Source of the DNA: Acinetobacter sp. HR7
GTDB lineage: Bacteria > Pseudomonadota > Gammaproteobacteria > Pseudomonadales > Moraxellaceae
Length of the DNA: 64,000 bases
NCBI RefSeq assembly: GCF_000773685.1
Contig: NZ_JPQO01000167.1
Location: 1-64,000 of the forward strand
Reading direction: 5' to 3'
A program made the position numbers and the translations under genes. Each line of letters starts with the position of its first letter. Position 1 is the first letter of the stretch. This document shows positions 47,406 to 58,033 of the stretch, one piece after another. Below the pieces are notes generated by a model. It was given only the letters and a program-made list of their open reading frames with translations. It was not told where the DNA came from and searched no databases.

Positions 47406-47558
47406 TGCCCGGTCACGATCGGGTATTCAATGAGTGATGATGCCGCTGAGGGGCGTTATTGTTCATTAAACACGTCAAGCCTTGGTCTTGATGTGGTGAT
47501 AACGCCTCATGGCTTATGCCTTATGGGGGACTAATGTCATATTACCAATTTGACATTA
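47406..47558 (+). ncRNA. Structured 5' leader of sucA (candidate cis-regulatory RNA)
   Basis: Three helices lie 54-206 nt before the sucA start. (1) TGCCCG 47406-47411 pairs with CGGGTA 47420-47425 (one wobble). (2) TGAGGGGCGTTAT 47447-47459 pairs with ATAACGCCTCA 47499-47509 with a 2-nt bulge, enclosing CACGTCAAG 47471-47479 paired with CTTGATGTG 47487-47495 (one wobble). (3) TAATGTCA 47532-47539 pairs with TGACATTA 47551-47558. Conserved RNA motifs upstream of sucA (sucA, sucA-II) have been reported in proteobacteria. Whether this is one of them I cannot tell. The gap 46865-47623 holds no gene. Confidence 0.55.
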
Positions 47559-47623
47559 CAAATCCTGGGTTTTGCTTAAAAAGCATCCTGAAAATGTTTT
47601 TGCAATAGGAAATGGGTCCACAA

Positions 47624-50446
47624 ATGCAAGAAGTTGCTGACGCATTGCGTCTTGACACTGAATTAAGCGCTGATAGTGCAGCGTATATTGAAGAGCTTTA
47701 TGAGCAATATCTGACCGCTCCAGAATCAGTGGGTGCTGACTGGCAGGAATACTTCGGTAAATTCCCTAAAGGTGATCAACCACACAGCAATGTACGTGAG
47801 CAATTCCTTCTTCTAGGTCGCAACTCAAACCGTATTCAGCCTGTTGTACAAAGTGCAGTAAGTTCTGAGCATGAGCGTCGTCAAATCGGCGTATTGCAAC
47901 TGATTGCAGCATACCGTAACCGCGGTCACCAAAAGGCGAAACTAGATCCACTAGGTCTGGCAAAACGCGAACAGGCGTTTGACCTGGAACTGGATGCTCA
48001 CGGTCTGACTAAATCTGACCTGGACACAGTATTCAATACTGGCAACCTTGCAATTGGTAAAGAAGAAGCAACCCTTGCTGAAATTCTTGAAGCACTAGAA
48101 ACCACTTACTGTGGTTCTATCGGTGCTGAATACATGCACATCGTGGACACCAAAGAAAAACGTTGGATCCAACAACGTCTTGAAGGTGCACGTGGCAAAT
48201 TCAACTTCTCTACAGATCAGAAAAAACACGTCCTAGAACGTTTAACTGCAGCTGAAGGCTTAGAAAAATATTTAGGTAACAAATACGTTGGTGCGAAACG
48301 TTTCGGTGTTGAAGGCGGTGAGTCTTTCATTCCGATGGTTGATGCCGTGATTCAACGCGCAGGTTCGGTAGGTTGTAAAGAAGTTGTGATCGGTATGCCA
48401 CACCGTGGCCGTCTGAACCTGCTTGTGAACATCATGGGTAAAAACCCGGCTGACCTGTTTGGTGAGTTCGAAGGTAAATCTCTGAACAAAAAAGGTTCTG
48501 GTGACGTTAAATACCACCAAGGTTTCTCTTCTAACGTGATGACTCCGGGTGGCGAAGTTCACTTGGCATTGGCGTTCAACCCATCTCACCTTGAAATCGT
48601 TGGACCTGTAGTTGAAGGTTCTGTACGTGCTCGTCAAGTACGTCGTAAAGATATCGGTGGTGATGACGTATTACCAATCATCGTTCACGGTGACGCAGCA
48701 TTTGCAGGTCAAGGTGTCAACCAAGAAACCTTCCAAATGTCACAAACTCGTGGTTACACTGTTGGTGGTACAGTTCACATCGTTGTGAACAACCAGGTTG
48801 GTTTCACCACTTCTGATCCACGTGACGCACGTTCTACAGAATACTGTACTGACATCGCGAAAATGATCCAAGCACCGATCTTCCACGTGAACGGTGATGA
48901 TCCAGAAGCTGTATTGTTTGTTGCTCAATTGGCACATGACTTCCGTCATACATTCCGTAAAGACGTTGTCATTGATATGTTCTGTTACCGTCGTCGTGGT
49001 CACAACGAAGCGGACGAACCAGCTGCAACTCAGCCATTGATGTACCAAGTGATCACCAAAAAAGCGACTACTCGTACATTGTATGCTGACAAACTTGTAC
49101 AAGAAGGCGTTCTTGACCGCGCTACTGCGGATGCAATGGTAGAGCAGTACCGTGCTGACCTTGAAGCTGGTAACCACGTTGCGAATGCACTTGTACTTGA
49201 ACCGAACAAGAAAATGTTCGTGGACTGGACGCCTTACCTGGGTCACGAATACACAGACGTTTGGGATACTACATTCCCAGAAGATCGTCTGAAAGAACTT
49301 GGTCGTAAAATGCGTGAGCTTCCAGAAGGCTTCGTGATGCAGCGCCAAGTATCTAAAGTGATTGATGACCGTCTGAAAATGCAGACTGGTGAAATGCCAC
49401 TGAACTGGGGTGCTGCTGAAACTCTGGCTTATGCAACACTTCTAGACGAAGGTTACCTGGTACGTTTAACTGGTGAAGACGTGGGTCGTGGTACATTCTC
49501 ACACCGTCACGCTAAATTGCATAACCAGGTAGATGGTTCTGTATATATCCCACTTTGCCATATCAAAGAAAATCAACCACGTGTTGCGATCTATGACTCT
49601 TTACTGTCTGAAATGGCAGTACTGGCATTCGAATACGGTTATGCAACTACTCTGCCTAAGAGCCTGATCATCTGGGAAGCTCAGTTCGGTGACTTCGCTA
49701 ACTGTGCACAGGTTGTAATTGACCAGTTCATCTCATCTGGTGAAACCAAATGGGAACGTGTATGTGGTTTGACTATGCTTCTGCCACACGGCTTCGAAGG
49801 TCAAGGCCCAGAGCACTCATCTGCACGTCTGGAACGCTTCCTGCAATTATGTGCTGAAGAAAACATGCAAGTGTTAACACCAACTACACCTGCTCAGATC
49901 TTCCATGCATTGCGTCGTCAAGCAATCCGTCCGATCCGTAAACCAATGATTGTAATGTCACCTAAGTCATTGCTGCGTCACAAGTTAGCTGTGTCTAACC
50001 TGGATGAGCTGGCAAATGGTACATTCCAAACTGTGATAGACGAAGTTGATAACATCAACAAGTCTGACGTAACTCGTCTGGTACTGTGTGGTGGTAAGGT
50101 TTACTACGACCTGCTAGAAAAACGTCGTGAAAAAGAATTGAACAACACTGCAATCGTTCGTATCGAACAATTGTATCCATACCCAGAAGCACGTCTTGCT
50201 GAAGTTCTGGCTCAATATCCAAATGTCACTGAACTGGTATGGGCTCAAGAAGAGCCGAAGAACCAAGGTGCTTGGCTGTTCATCGCTCCACGTCTGTACG
50301 AAGATGTGATGAAGTCTGGTAAACAGATTCGTATTAGCTACGCTGGCCGTGAAGCTTCTGCAGCTCCAGCGTGTGGTTCACCATATTTGCATGCAAAACA
50401 ACAAGCTCAGCTCGTTAACGACGCTCTAGCGATCGATGCTGAATAA
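47624..50446 (+). CDS. sucA: 2-oxoglutarate dehydrogenase E1 component
   Basis: Thiamine-diphosphate decarboxylase of the OGDH complex. The N-terminal E2-binding segment (YIEELYEQYLTAPESVGADWQ) is followed by the dehydrogenase core with GMPHRGRLNLL, the ThDP motif HGDAAFAGQGVNQE and the C-terminal transketolase-like half. About 940 residues. ATG 47612 is also in frame, but AGGA lies only 1 nt before it. I prefer 47624 (MQEVADALRL), where AGGA is 13 nt away, on recollection of family N-termini. First gene of sucAB-lpd. Confidence 0.97.
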   Translation: MQEVADALRLDTELSADSAAYIEELYEQYLTAPESVGADWQEYFGKFPKGDQPHSNVREQFLLLGRNSNRIQPVVQSAVSSEHERRQIGVLQLIAAYRNRGHQKAKLDPLGLAKREQAFDLELDAHGLTKSDLDTVFNTGNLAIGKEEATLAEILEALETTYCGSIGAEYMHIVDTKEKRWIQQRLEGARGKFNFSTDQKKHVLERLTAAEGLEKYLGNKYVGAKRFGVEGGESFIPMVDAVIQRAGSVGCKEVVIGMPHRGRLNLLVNIMGKNPADLFGEFEGKSLNKKGSGDVKYHQGFSSNVMTPGGEVHLALAFNPSHLEIVGPVVEGSVRARQVRRKDIGGDDVLPIIVHGDAAFAGQGVNQETFQMSQTRGYTVGGTVHIVVNNQVGFTTSDPRDARSTEYCTDIAKMIQAPIFHVNGDDPEAVLFVAQLAHDFRHTFRKDVVIDMFCYRRRGHNEADEPAATQPLMYQVITKKATTRTLYADKLVQEGVLDRATADAMVEQYRADLEAGNHVANALVLEPNKKMFVDWTPYLGHEYTDVWDTTFPEDRLKELGRKMRELPEGFVMQRQVSKVIDDRLKMQTGEMPLNWGAAETLAYATLLDEGYLVRLTGEDVGRGTFSHRHAKLHNQVDGSVYIPLCHIKENQPRVAIYDSLLSEMAVLAFEYGYATTLPKSLIIWEAQFGDFANCAQVVIDQFISSGETKWERVCGLTMLLPHGFEGQGPEHSSARLERFLQLCAEENMQVLTPTTPAQIFHALRRQAIRPIRKPMIVMSPKSLLRHKLAVSNLDELANGTFQTVIDEVDNINKSDVTRLVLCGGKVYYDLLEKRREKELNNTAIVRIEQLYPYPEARLAEVLAQYPNVTELVWAQEEPKNQGAWLFIAPRLYEDVMKSGKQIRISYAGREASAAPACGSPYLHAKQQAQLVNDALAIDAE

Positions 50447-50464
50447 TCCAGGAGATTCTAAGTA

Positions 50465-51682
50465 ATGGCAACCGAAATTAAAGCACCGGTATTTCCAGAG
50501 TCAGTTGCGGACGGCACGATCGCAACTTGGCACAAACAACCAGGTGAAGCAGTATCACGTGATGAAGTGATCTGTGATATTGAGACTGATAAAGTTGTTT
50601 TAGAAGTTGTTGCTCCTGCTGACGGTACAATTGCATCAATCATCAAAAATGAAGGCGACACAGTGCTTTCTGCTGAAGTGATTGCACAATTCGAAGAAGG
50701 TGCTGTTTCTGGTGCTGCGCAAACTCAAGCAGTTCAATCTGAAGAGAAAGTTGAACAAGCTGCTGCGCAAACTCAAGCTGGTAATGCACCGATCGTTGAG
50801 CGTAGCCAAGTTCAAGATCAAGCACCTGCAGTACGTAAAGCATTGACTGAATCTGGTATCAATGCTGCTGACGTTGCTGGTACAGGCCGTGGCGGTCGCA
50901 TCACTAAAGAAGATGTTGCGAACCACCAAGCTAAACCTGCAGCTGCTGCTCCAGTAGCACCTCTAAGTGTTGCTGTTGGTGAGCGTATCGAAAAACGCGT
51001 TCCAATGACTCGTCTGCGTAAACGTGTTGCTGAACGTCTGCTTGCTGCGACTCAAGAAACAGCAATGTTGACGACTTTCAACGAAGTAAACATGAAACCA
51101 ATCATGGAAATGCGTGCGCAATACAAAGACGTTTTCGAAAAACGTCACGGTGCACGTCTAGGCTTCATGTCATTCTTCGTTAAAGCAGCGACTGAGGCAC
51201 TGAAACGCTACCCAGCAGTGAACGCTTCTATCGATGGCGACGATATCGTTTACCACGGTTACTATGACATCGGCGTGGCAGTATCTTCTGATCGTGGTCT
51301 AGTTGTGCCAGTTCTGCGTGATACTGACCGCATGAGCTATGCAGAAGTTGAAAACGGTATCCGTGCATACGCAGGTAAAGCACGTGAAGGCAAACTGGCA
51401 ATTGAAGATATGACTGGCGGTACTTTCACTATTACCAACGGTGGTACTTTCGGTTCACTGCTTTCAACTCCGATCCTGAACCAGCCACAAACTGCGATCC
51501 TGGGTATGCACAAAATCCAAGAACGTCCTATGGCTGTAAATGGTCAGGTTGAAATCCTGCCTATGATGTACCTGGCACTTTCTTATGACCACCGTCTGAT
51601 CGATGGTAAAGAAGCTGTTGGCTTCCTGGTAACTATCAAAGAATTGTTAGAAGAACCAGCTCGCCTTATCCTTGACCTATAA
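50465..51682 (+). CDS. sucB: Dihydrolipoyllysine succinyltransferase (OGDH E2)
   Basis: Core of the OGDH complex. The lipoyl domain has its Lys in [10 protein letters not shown] near 44, followed by a Gln/Ala-rich linker, a peripheral-subunit-binding domain ([20 protein letters not shown]) and the catalytic domain with [13 protein letters not shown] near the end. The 405 residues are typical. GGAG lies upstream of the ATG. It is followed by a perfect hairpin before lpd. Confidence 0.97.
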   Translation: MATEIKAPVFPESVADGTIATWHKQPGEAVSRDEVICDIETDKVVLEVVAPADGTIASIIKNEGDTVLSAEVIAQFEEGAVSGAAQTQAVQSEEKVEQAAAQTQAGNAPIVERSQVQDQAPAVRKALTESGINAADVAGTGRGGRITKEDVANHQAKPAAAAPVAPLSVAVGERIEKRVPMTRLRKRVAERLLAATQETAMLTTFNEVNMKPIMEMRAQYKDVFEKRHGARLGFMSFFVKAATEALKRYPAVNASIDGDDIVYHGYYDIGVAVSSDRGLVVPVLRDTDRMSYAEVENGIRAYAGKAREGKLAIEDMTGGTFTITNGGTFGSLLSTPILNQPQTAILGMHKIQERPMAVNGQVEILPMMYLALSYDHRLIDGKEAVGFLVTIKELLEEPARLILDL

Positions 51683-51701
51683 TTTTAGTTCTTAAGAATA
51701 A

Positions 51702-53180
<1,479 letters not shown>

Positions 53181-53182
53181 TT

Positions 53183-53212
53183 AAAAAGAGAGCGGCGTCA
53201 GCCGCTCTTTTT
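53183..53212. terminator. Terminator of sucAB-lpd
   Basis: AGAGCGGC (53189-53196) pairs with GCCGCTCT (53201-53208), then TTTT. Confidence 0.88.
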
Positions 53213-53287
53213 ACATTTGATGGTTGTGTTTGTTTGAATAATCATCTAAAAATAAAGATAAGAAATAAGACATCGTTTTAAAAAATT

Positions 53288-53321
53288 CCAATATCGATGT
53301 TGCAGCGCCACAGGATATTGG
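53288..53321 (+). promoter_or_regulatory. Long hairpin in the sucC leader
   Basis: CCAATATC (53288-53295) pairs with GATATTGG (53314-53321), and the loop folds further (TGT/ACA and GC/GC around a 3-nt loop). It ends 41 nt before the sucC ATG. RNA motifs upstream of sucC have been described in pseudomonads, but homology is untested. Confidence 0.45.
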
Positions 53322-53362
53322 ACGCGGTAATAACAAAGTGAAAAGTAGTAAAAGGTCAATCA

Positions 53363-54529
53363 ATGAATTTACATGAATATCAAGCCAAAACTTTATTAAA
53401 AAAATATGGGATGCCAGTGCAAGAAGGTATTCTTGCGACCAATGCCGATGAAGCCGTGCAGGCATTCCAGCAATTAGGTGGAAAATTTGCTGTATTAAAG
53501 GCACAGGTACATGCCGGGGGGCGTGGCAAGGCAGGTGGGGTAAAGGTGGTCAAATCTGCCGAAGAAGCTGCTGAATATGCCAATCAGATTATTGGAACCC
53601 GTTTAGTTACCTATCAAACCGATGCCAATGGCCAACCAGTGAATAGTATCCTGGTGGCTGAAGATGTTTATCCGGTTGAACGTGAACTCTATCTCGGTGC
53701 AGTAGTTGACCGTTCTAGCCGTCGTATTACCTTTATGGCATCTACAGAAGGCGGTGTTGAAATTGAAAAAGTCGCTGAAGAAACGCCAGAAAAAATTATT
53801 AAAGTTGAAGTTGATCCGCTAGTTGGTTTATTACCTTTCCAGGCACGTGAAGTGGCATTTGCCCTGAACCTGAAAGATGGTCAAGTGAACCAGTTTGTCA
53901 AAGTCATGACGGCTGCTTATAAAGCATTTGTTGAAAATGACTTTGCCTTGTTTGAAATTAACCCGCTGTCTGTACGTGAAAATGGTGACATTCTGTGTGT
54001 CGATGCTAAAGTGGGTATTGATTCAAATGCGCTATACCGTTTACCTGAAATTGCAGCATTACGTGATAAATCTCAGGAAAATGAGCGTGAGTTGAAAGCC
54101 TCTGAATTTGACCTGAACTATGTGGCCTTAGAAGGGAACATTGGCTGTATGGTGAATGGTGCCGGTCTTGCGATGGCAACTATGGACATCATCAAACTGT
54201 ATGGTGGTCAGCCAGCCAACTTCCTGGACGTGGGTGGTGGTGCAACCAAAGAACGTGTGATCGAAGCATTCAAAATTATCCTGGCAGATTCTTCTGTACA
54301 AGGTGTCCTGATCAATATTTTTGGTGGAATTGTACGATGCGACATGATCGCTGAAGCGATTATTGCAGCGGTTCAGGAAGTTAATGTCACTGTGCCTGTG
54401 GTGGTTCGCCTAGAAGGCAACAACGCAGAGCTGGGTGCCAAATTACTGGATGAATCAGGTTTGAAATTGATTTCTGCAAATGGCCTTGCCGATGCTGCAG
54501 AAAAAATTGTTGCTGCAGTAAAAGCGTAA
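53363..54529 (+). CDS. sucC: Succinyl-CoA synthetase beta subunit
   Basis: ATP-grasp subunit that makes ATP (or GTP) while converting succinyl-CoA to succinate. It starts [19 protein letters not shown], has the Gly-rich nucleotide loop [13 protein letters not shown], and [13 protein letters not shown] near the C-terminus. The 388 residues are standard. sucD follows after 13 nt. The pair sits between terminators, so it forms its own operon, separate from sucAB-lpd. Confidence 0.97.
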   Translation: MNLHEYQAKTLLKKYGMPVQEGILATNADEAVQAFQQLGGKFAVLKAQVHAGGRGKAGGVKVVKSAEEAAEYANQIIGTRLVTYQTDANGQPVNSILVAEDVYPVERELYLGAVVDRSSRRITFMASTEGGVEIEKVAEETPEKIIKVEVDPLVGLLPFQAREVAFALNLKDGQVNQFVKVMTAAYKAFVENDFALFEINPLSVRENGDILCVDAKVGIDSNALYRLPEIAALRDKSQENERELKASEFDLNYVALEGNIGCMVNGAGLAMATMDIIKLYGGQPANFLDVGGGATKERVIEAFKIILADSSVQGVLINIFGGIVRCDMIAEAIIAAVQEVNVTVPVVVRLEGNNAELGAKLLDESGLKLISANGLADAAEKIVAAVKA

Positions 54530-54542
54530 GGGAGTATCGAGC

Positions 54543-55433
54543 ATGAGCGTATTAGTTAATAAAGACACTACAGTTTTGGTTCAGGGTTTCACAGGTAAAA
54601 ACGGTACTTTCCATTCAGAGCAGTCGATTGCCTACGGTACTAAGGTGGTTGGTGGGGTAACTCCAGGCAAGGGTGGTACTACTCATCTTAATTTACCTGT
54701 ATTCAATACTATGAAAGAAGCAGTGCGTGAGACTGGTGCAACAGCTACTTCGATTTATGTGCCAGCGCCATTCGTACTGGATTCTATTATTGAATCGATC
54801 GACTCTGGCATTGAGCTGATCGTGGTGATTACTGAAGGTGTACCAACACTGGATATGTTGAAAGCCAAACGTTATCTGGAAACCAATGGCAATGGTACAC
54901 GTCTGATTGGTCCAAACTGTCCGGGTATTATTACCCCTGAAGAATGCAAGATCGGGATTATGCCAGGACATATTCATAAAAAAGGTAAGATTGGGATTAT
55001 TTCGCGTTCTGGCACCCTGACTTATGAAGCGGTTTCACAAACAACTAAATTGGGTCTAGGTCAGTCAACTTGTATCGGTATTGGTGGTGACCCAATTCCA
55101 GGTATGAACCAGATTGATTGCCTGAAACTGTTTGAAGAAGATCCTGAAACTGAAGCGATTATTATGATTGGTGAGATTGGCGGTACCGCAGAAGAAGAAG
55201 CGGCTGAATATATCCAGTCCAATGTCACTAAACCGGTTGTTGGTTATATTGCAGGTGTGACAGCACCGAAAGGTAAGCGCATGGGTCATGCCGGTGCAAT
55301 TATTTCGGGTGGTAAGGGTACTGCGGAAGAAAAATTTGCTGCCTTTGAAAAGGCGGGCATCGCATATACCCGTAGTCCGGCAGAGTTGGGTTCAACTATG
55401 TATCAGGTATTAAAAGATAATGGCTTAATCTAA
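54543..55433 (+). CDS. sucD: Succinyl-CoA synthetase alpha subunit
   Basis: CoA-binding, phosphohistidine-bearing subunit. The N-terminal Rossmann segment [17 protein letters not shown] binds CoA, and the active-site His lies in [18 protein letters not shown]. The 296 residues are slightly longer than the 289 of E. coli. GGGAG precedes ATG 54543. Confidence 0.97.
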   Translation: MSVLVNKDTTVLVQGFTGKNGTFHSEQSIAYGTKVVGGVTPGKGGTTHLNLPVFNTMKEAVRETGATATSIYVPAPFVLDSIIESIDSGIELIVVITEGVPTLDMLKAKRYLETNGNGTRLIGPNCPGIITPEECKIGIMPGHIHKKGKIGIISRSGTLTYEAVSQTTKLGLGQSTCIGIGGDPIPGMNQIDCLKLFEEDPETEAIIMIGEIGGTAEEEAAEYIQSNVTKPVVGYIAGVTAPKGKRMGHAGAIISGGKGTAEEKFAAFEKAGIAYTRSPAELGSTMYQVLKDNGLI

Positions 55434-55451
55434 ACTGTAATAATCAAATAT

Positions 55452-55478
55452 AAAGCCCTCTATATGAGGGCTTTTTTT
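55452..55478 (+). terminator. Terminator of sucCD
   Basis: AAAGCCCTC (55452-55460) pairs with GAGGGCTTT (55466-55474), then a T-run. Confidence 0.9.
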
Positions 55479-55516
55479 ACAACAAATTAACAATAATTTG
55501 GTCATATAGAAAGAAA

Positions 55517-55545
55517 TTGTGAGAAATGTCTCACTTTGTTATAAT
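55517..55545 (+). promoter_or_regulatory. pga promoter with operator-like inverted repeat
   Basis: TTGTGA (55517-55522), 17 bp, TATAAT (55540-55545). GTGAGA (55519-55524) and TCTCAC (55529-55534), 4 nt apart, form a perfect inverted repeat lying across the -35 and the spacer, where a repressor would block polymerase. The predicted transcript start is near 55552, about 30 nt before the pgaA ATG. Confidence 0.75.
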
Positions 55546-55582
55546 GATTGTAAAACTACAATACACAATAAGATATACACAA

Positions 55583-58033
55583 ATGCGAAATTACAAAAAT
55601 CATTATTCATTTGTCTACATGCTGTTAATGGCGGGAATGACTTCCACACCTCTATATGCAGCTATTTCGGATGTTCAACGGCAACAGGTCGTTGAACAAA
55701 TTAAGGCGGGAAAAGCTCAAACAGGACTTAAATTGCTTGCTGATATGGTGCAAAAAGATCCGAGCAATATGACTTTGCTGGCTGATTATATTTTGTTAAG
55801 CAAGCAATACAATCCGCAAGCTTCTCAACAAGATTACAAGCTTAATCACTTAAATTTTTCAACATATCCGGTGTATGGTCAGTTGCCATTAGTGATGCTG
55901 TTGAGAGATCAGGGGAAATTTCAGCTGGCTGAGCAGTATGCGGCAGGCTTTCAAAAACACAGTATCAGTGATATTCCATGGAATTTGTATCGTGGAATAT
56001 TGCTGGCAGAAGGTGGCCAAGCGGAGCAAGCTAAGCAGCGACTCAAACAGGTAGATCAGCAGAAATTAAATGCAGATCAGCTTGCACAATTGGCTTATAC
56101 TTATCGGTTACTTGGACAACCTGTACAGTCATTAGAAAGTGCAAAGAAAGCGATGGCGATCAGCCGCGCTGAAAATGTGCAAGAACAGTATGTACTGGCA
56201 CTTGCAGCTAATGCTGATTATGACAGTGCTAATCAATTCTTACAGCTGAATGGAAAAGGAAAAAGCCAGTTAAAGCATGAAGTTCAACTGATAAAGTTCA
56301 GTCAAAATATTCGTCATGCAATAGACTTTTATCGCGTACAAACGGAACAGGATCAAGGCAAGATTGCCTATACACAGCTTGATGCTGTACTAGCTGAGAT
56401 GCGAATGTATGAAAAAGAATTAGCTGACTATCCAGAGCTTCGCCAGAAATTTTATTACAACTATATTTATGCATTAAGCGCACGTCAGCGATCAAAAGAA
56501 GCACTGGCACAACTTTCCAAATTAAATCAGCCGGTAGAGCAGATGCCAGCATATGCGCGACATGCACTTGCAGATAGCTATCTGCGTGAGCATAAACCTC
56601 AGCAGGCTGAAATACTGTACCGCAGCCTGTTTAAAGAAAAAAATTATGTGGACTATGACGTTTATGCCGGTCTGTATTATAGCTTGATTGAACAGGAGAA
56701 ATTTAAGGCTGCTGATGCACTGATTGAAGAAATGGATCAGCGTTTACCGGTATATTTTTATAGTAGTGCTAAAGGGGTGGACCGCCAGATTCACTGGGAT
56801 CGTGATGAGTTTATTACTCTAAAAGGATTGCATTTCGGTTATAAAAATCAGCTAGATAAAGCGGAGCAATATTTCCAGAATCTAGTGGCTAAATCTCCAG
56901 GTAATCAGAGTTATCTTAATTCTCTGGCAACCATCCAGCGTTGGCGTGAAAAACCTCTACAGGCACAAGCGACTGTATCTTTACTTAATGGCACGGAGCC
57001 AGTAACTCGGGCAACGCGCATCAATAGTATGGAAAATGCTCAAGCCATCACAGATGTAAAGACCTGGCGTGATAGCAATACCGATTTATACACACGAGCA
57101 GAAAATGATACTGGTGTGATCCGTAGCCATAAAGAGCTTCGAGATCGCGATCGTTTCACTATTTCCCATAATAGTCTTTATGCTAAAAGTGATGCAGATG
57201 AACAAAATGAAGTGAATAATCTGAATGGTGCACGTGAGAAACAAAGCTGGACAAGATTAAATACACCATGGTTCTCAGATTATTTCCGGAGTTTTGTGGA
57301 ACATCAATATCGTAGCGGGGAGTATGAAGAAGGAGATCGAGATGATCAGCGTATTGGCTTAGGTTTGGAGTGGGCAAATAAACGCAAATATGCCACGGTT
57401 GCTGTTTCTCAAGCAACCGAAGGTGATCGCTTTGGTGTTAATTTGACCTGGAATCACTGGTTAGATGACCACTGGAATTATGGTATTGGTTATAACAGTC
57501 AAGCAGATATTCCGTTACAAATACAAGATGAGCATGAAGGGCAGTCTTACCGTTTTGATTTGAACTGGCAAAAACATGAATCTACGAAAGCTGGTTTAAG
57601 TTATCAATTTACAGATATTGATGATGGCAATGAGCGCCAAGAGCTTGGTACTTATTTCAAGCAACGTATATTTCAGTCCCCCCATCATTTAACCCATATG
57701 AACTTATATGGTTTCTGGGCAGAAAATAAAGATATAGAAACTGCATATTTCAATCCTTCTTCCAGCTGGAGTGCAGAAGTAGGCTTAGAACATGATTGGA
57801 TTACCTGGCGTAGTTATGACCAATCTTTAACACAACGTTTTTCATTCAACTTGGGTGTATTTGATCAGGAAGACTATGATGCCGGACTGATTTATTTAGC
57901 GAAATACCAGCACCTTTGGAAAATTACTCGAACTTGGTCATTAAATTATGGAGTGTCTTATGGACAGCATCCTTACGATGGTGAAGATGAAAATAGACTA
58001 GAAGCAAGTTTTGGCTTCGAGGGAAGATTCTAA
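55583..58033 (+). CDS. pgaA: PNAG export outer-membrane porin PgaA
   Basis: Exports partly deacetylated poly-beta-1,6-N-acetylglucosamine through the outer membrane. A signal peptide (to about residue 26, ...STPLYA) is followed by TPR-like helical repeats (about 30-480) and a C-terminal beta-barrel of alternating aromatic strands, ending in SFGFEGRF with the terminal Phe that outer-membrane proteins need for assembly. The frame is open to 55526, but that is upstream of the promoter, so ATG 55583 is used. About 816 residues. Its stop overlaps the pgaB start. Confidence 0.95.
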   Translation: MRNYKNHYSFVYMLLMAGMTSTPLYAAISDVQRQQVVEQIKAGKAQTGLKLLADMVQKDPSNMTLLADYILLSKQYNPQASQQDYKLNHLNFSTYPVYGQLPLVMLLRDQGKFQLAEQYAAGFQKHSISDIPWNLYRGILLAEGGQAEQAKQRLKQVDQQKLNADQLAQLAYTYRLLGQPVQSLESAKKAMAISRAENVQEQYVLALAANADYDSANQFLQLNGKGKSQLKHEVQLIKFSQNIRHAIDFYRVQTEQDQGKIAYTQLDAVLAEMRMYEKELADYPELRQKFYYNYIYALSARQRSKEALAQLSKLNQPVEQMPAYARHALADSYLREHKPQQAEILYRSLFKEKNYVDYDVYAGLYYSLIEQEKFKAADALIEEMDQRLPVYFYSSAKGVDRQIHWDRDEFITLKGLHFGYKNQLDKAEQYFQNLVAKSPGNQSYLNSLATIQRWREKPLQAQATVSLLNGTEPVTRATRINSMENAQAITDVKTWRDSNTDLYTRAENDTGVIRSHKELRDRDRFTISHNSLYAKSDADEQNEVNNLNGAREKQSWTRLNTPWFSDYFRSFVEHQYRSGEYEEGDRDDQRIGLGLEWANKRKYATVAVSQATEGDRFGVNLTWNHWLDDHWNYGIGYNSQADIPLQIQDEHEGQSYRFDLNWQKHESTKAGLSYQFTDIDDGNERQELGTYFKQRIFQSPHHLTHMNLYGFWAENKDIETAYFNPSSSWSAEVGLEHDWITWRSYDQSLTQRFSFNLGVFDQEDYDAGLIYLAKYQHLWKITRTWSLNYGVSYGQHPYDGEDENRLEASFGFEGRF

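Noticed and set aside
47334-47534. 66-codon open frame upstream of sucA
   Set aside because: No ribosome site, no recognisable domain, and it runs through the helices of the sucA leader, which better explain the sequence.
48740-49348. 202-codon minus-strand frame inside sucA
   Set aside because: Antisense shadow of a highly conserved gene with strong codon bias. Composition (Cys, His, Val, Phe) is unlike a real protein.
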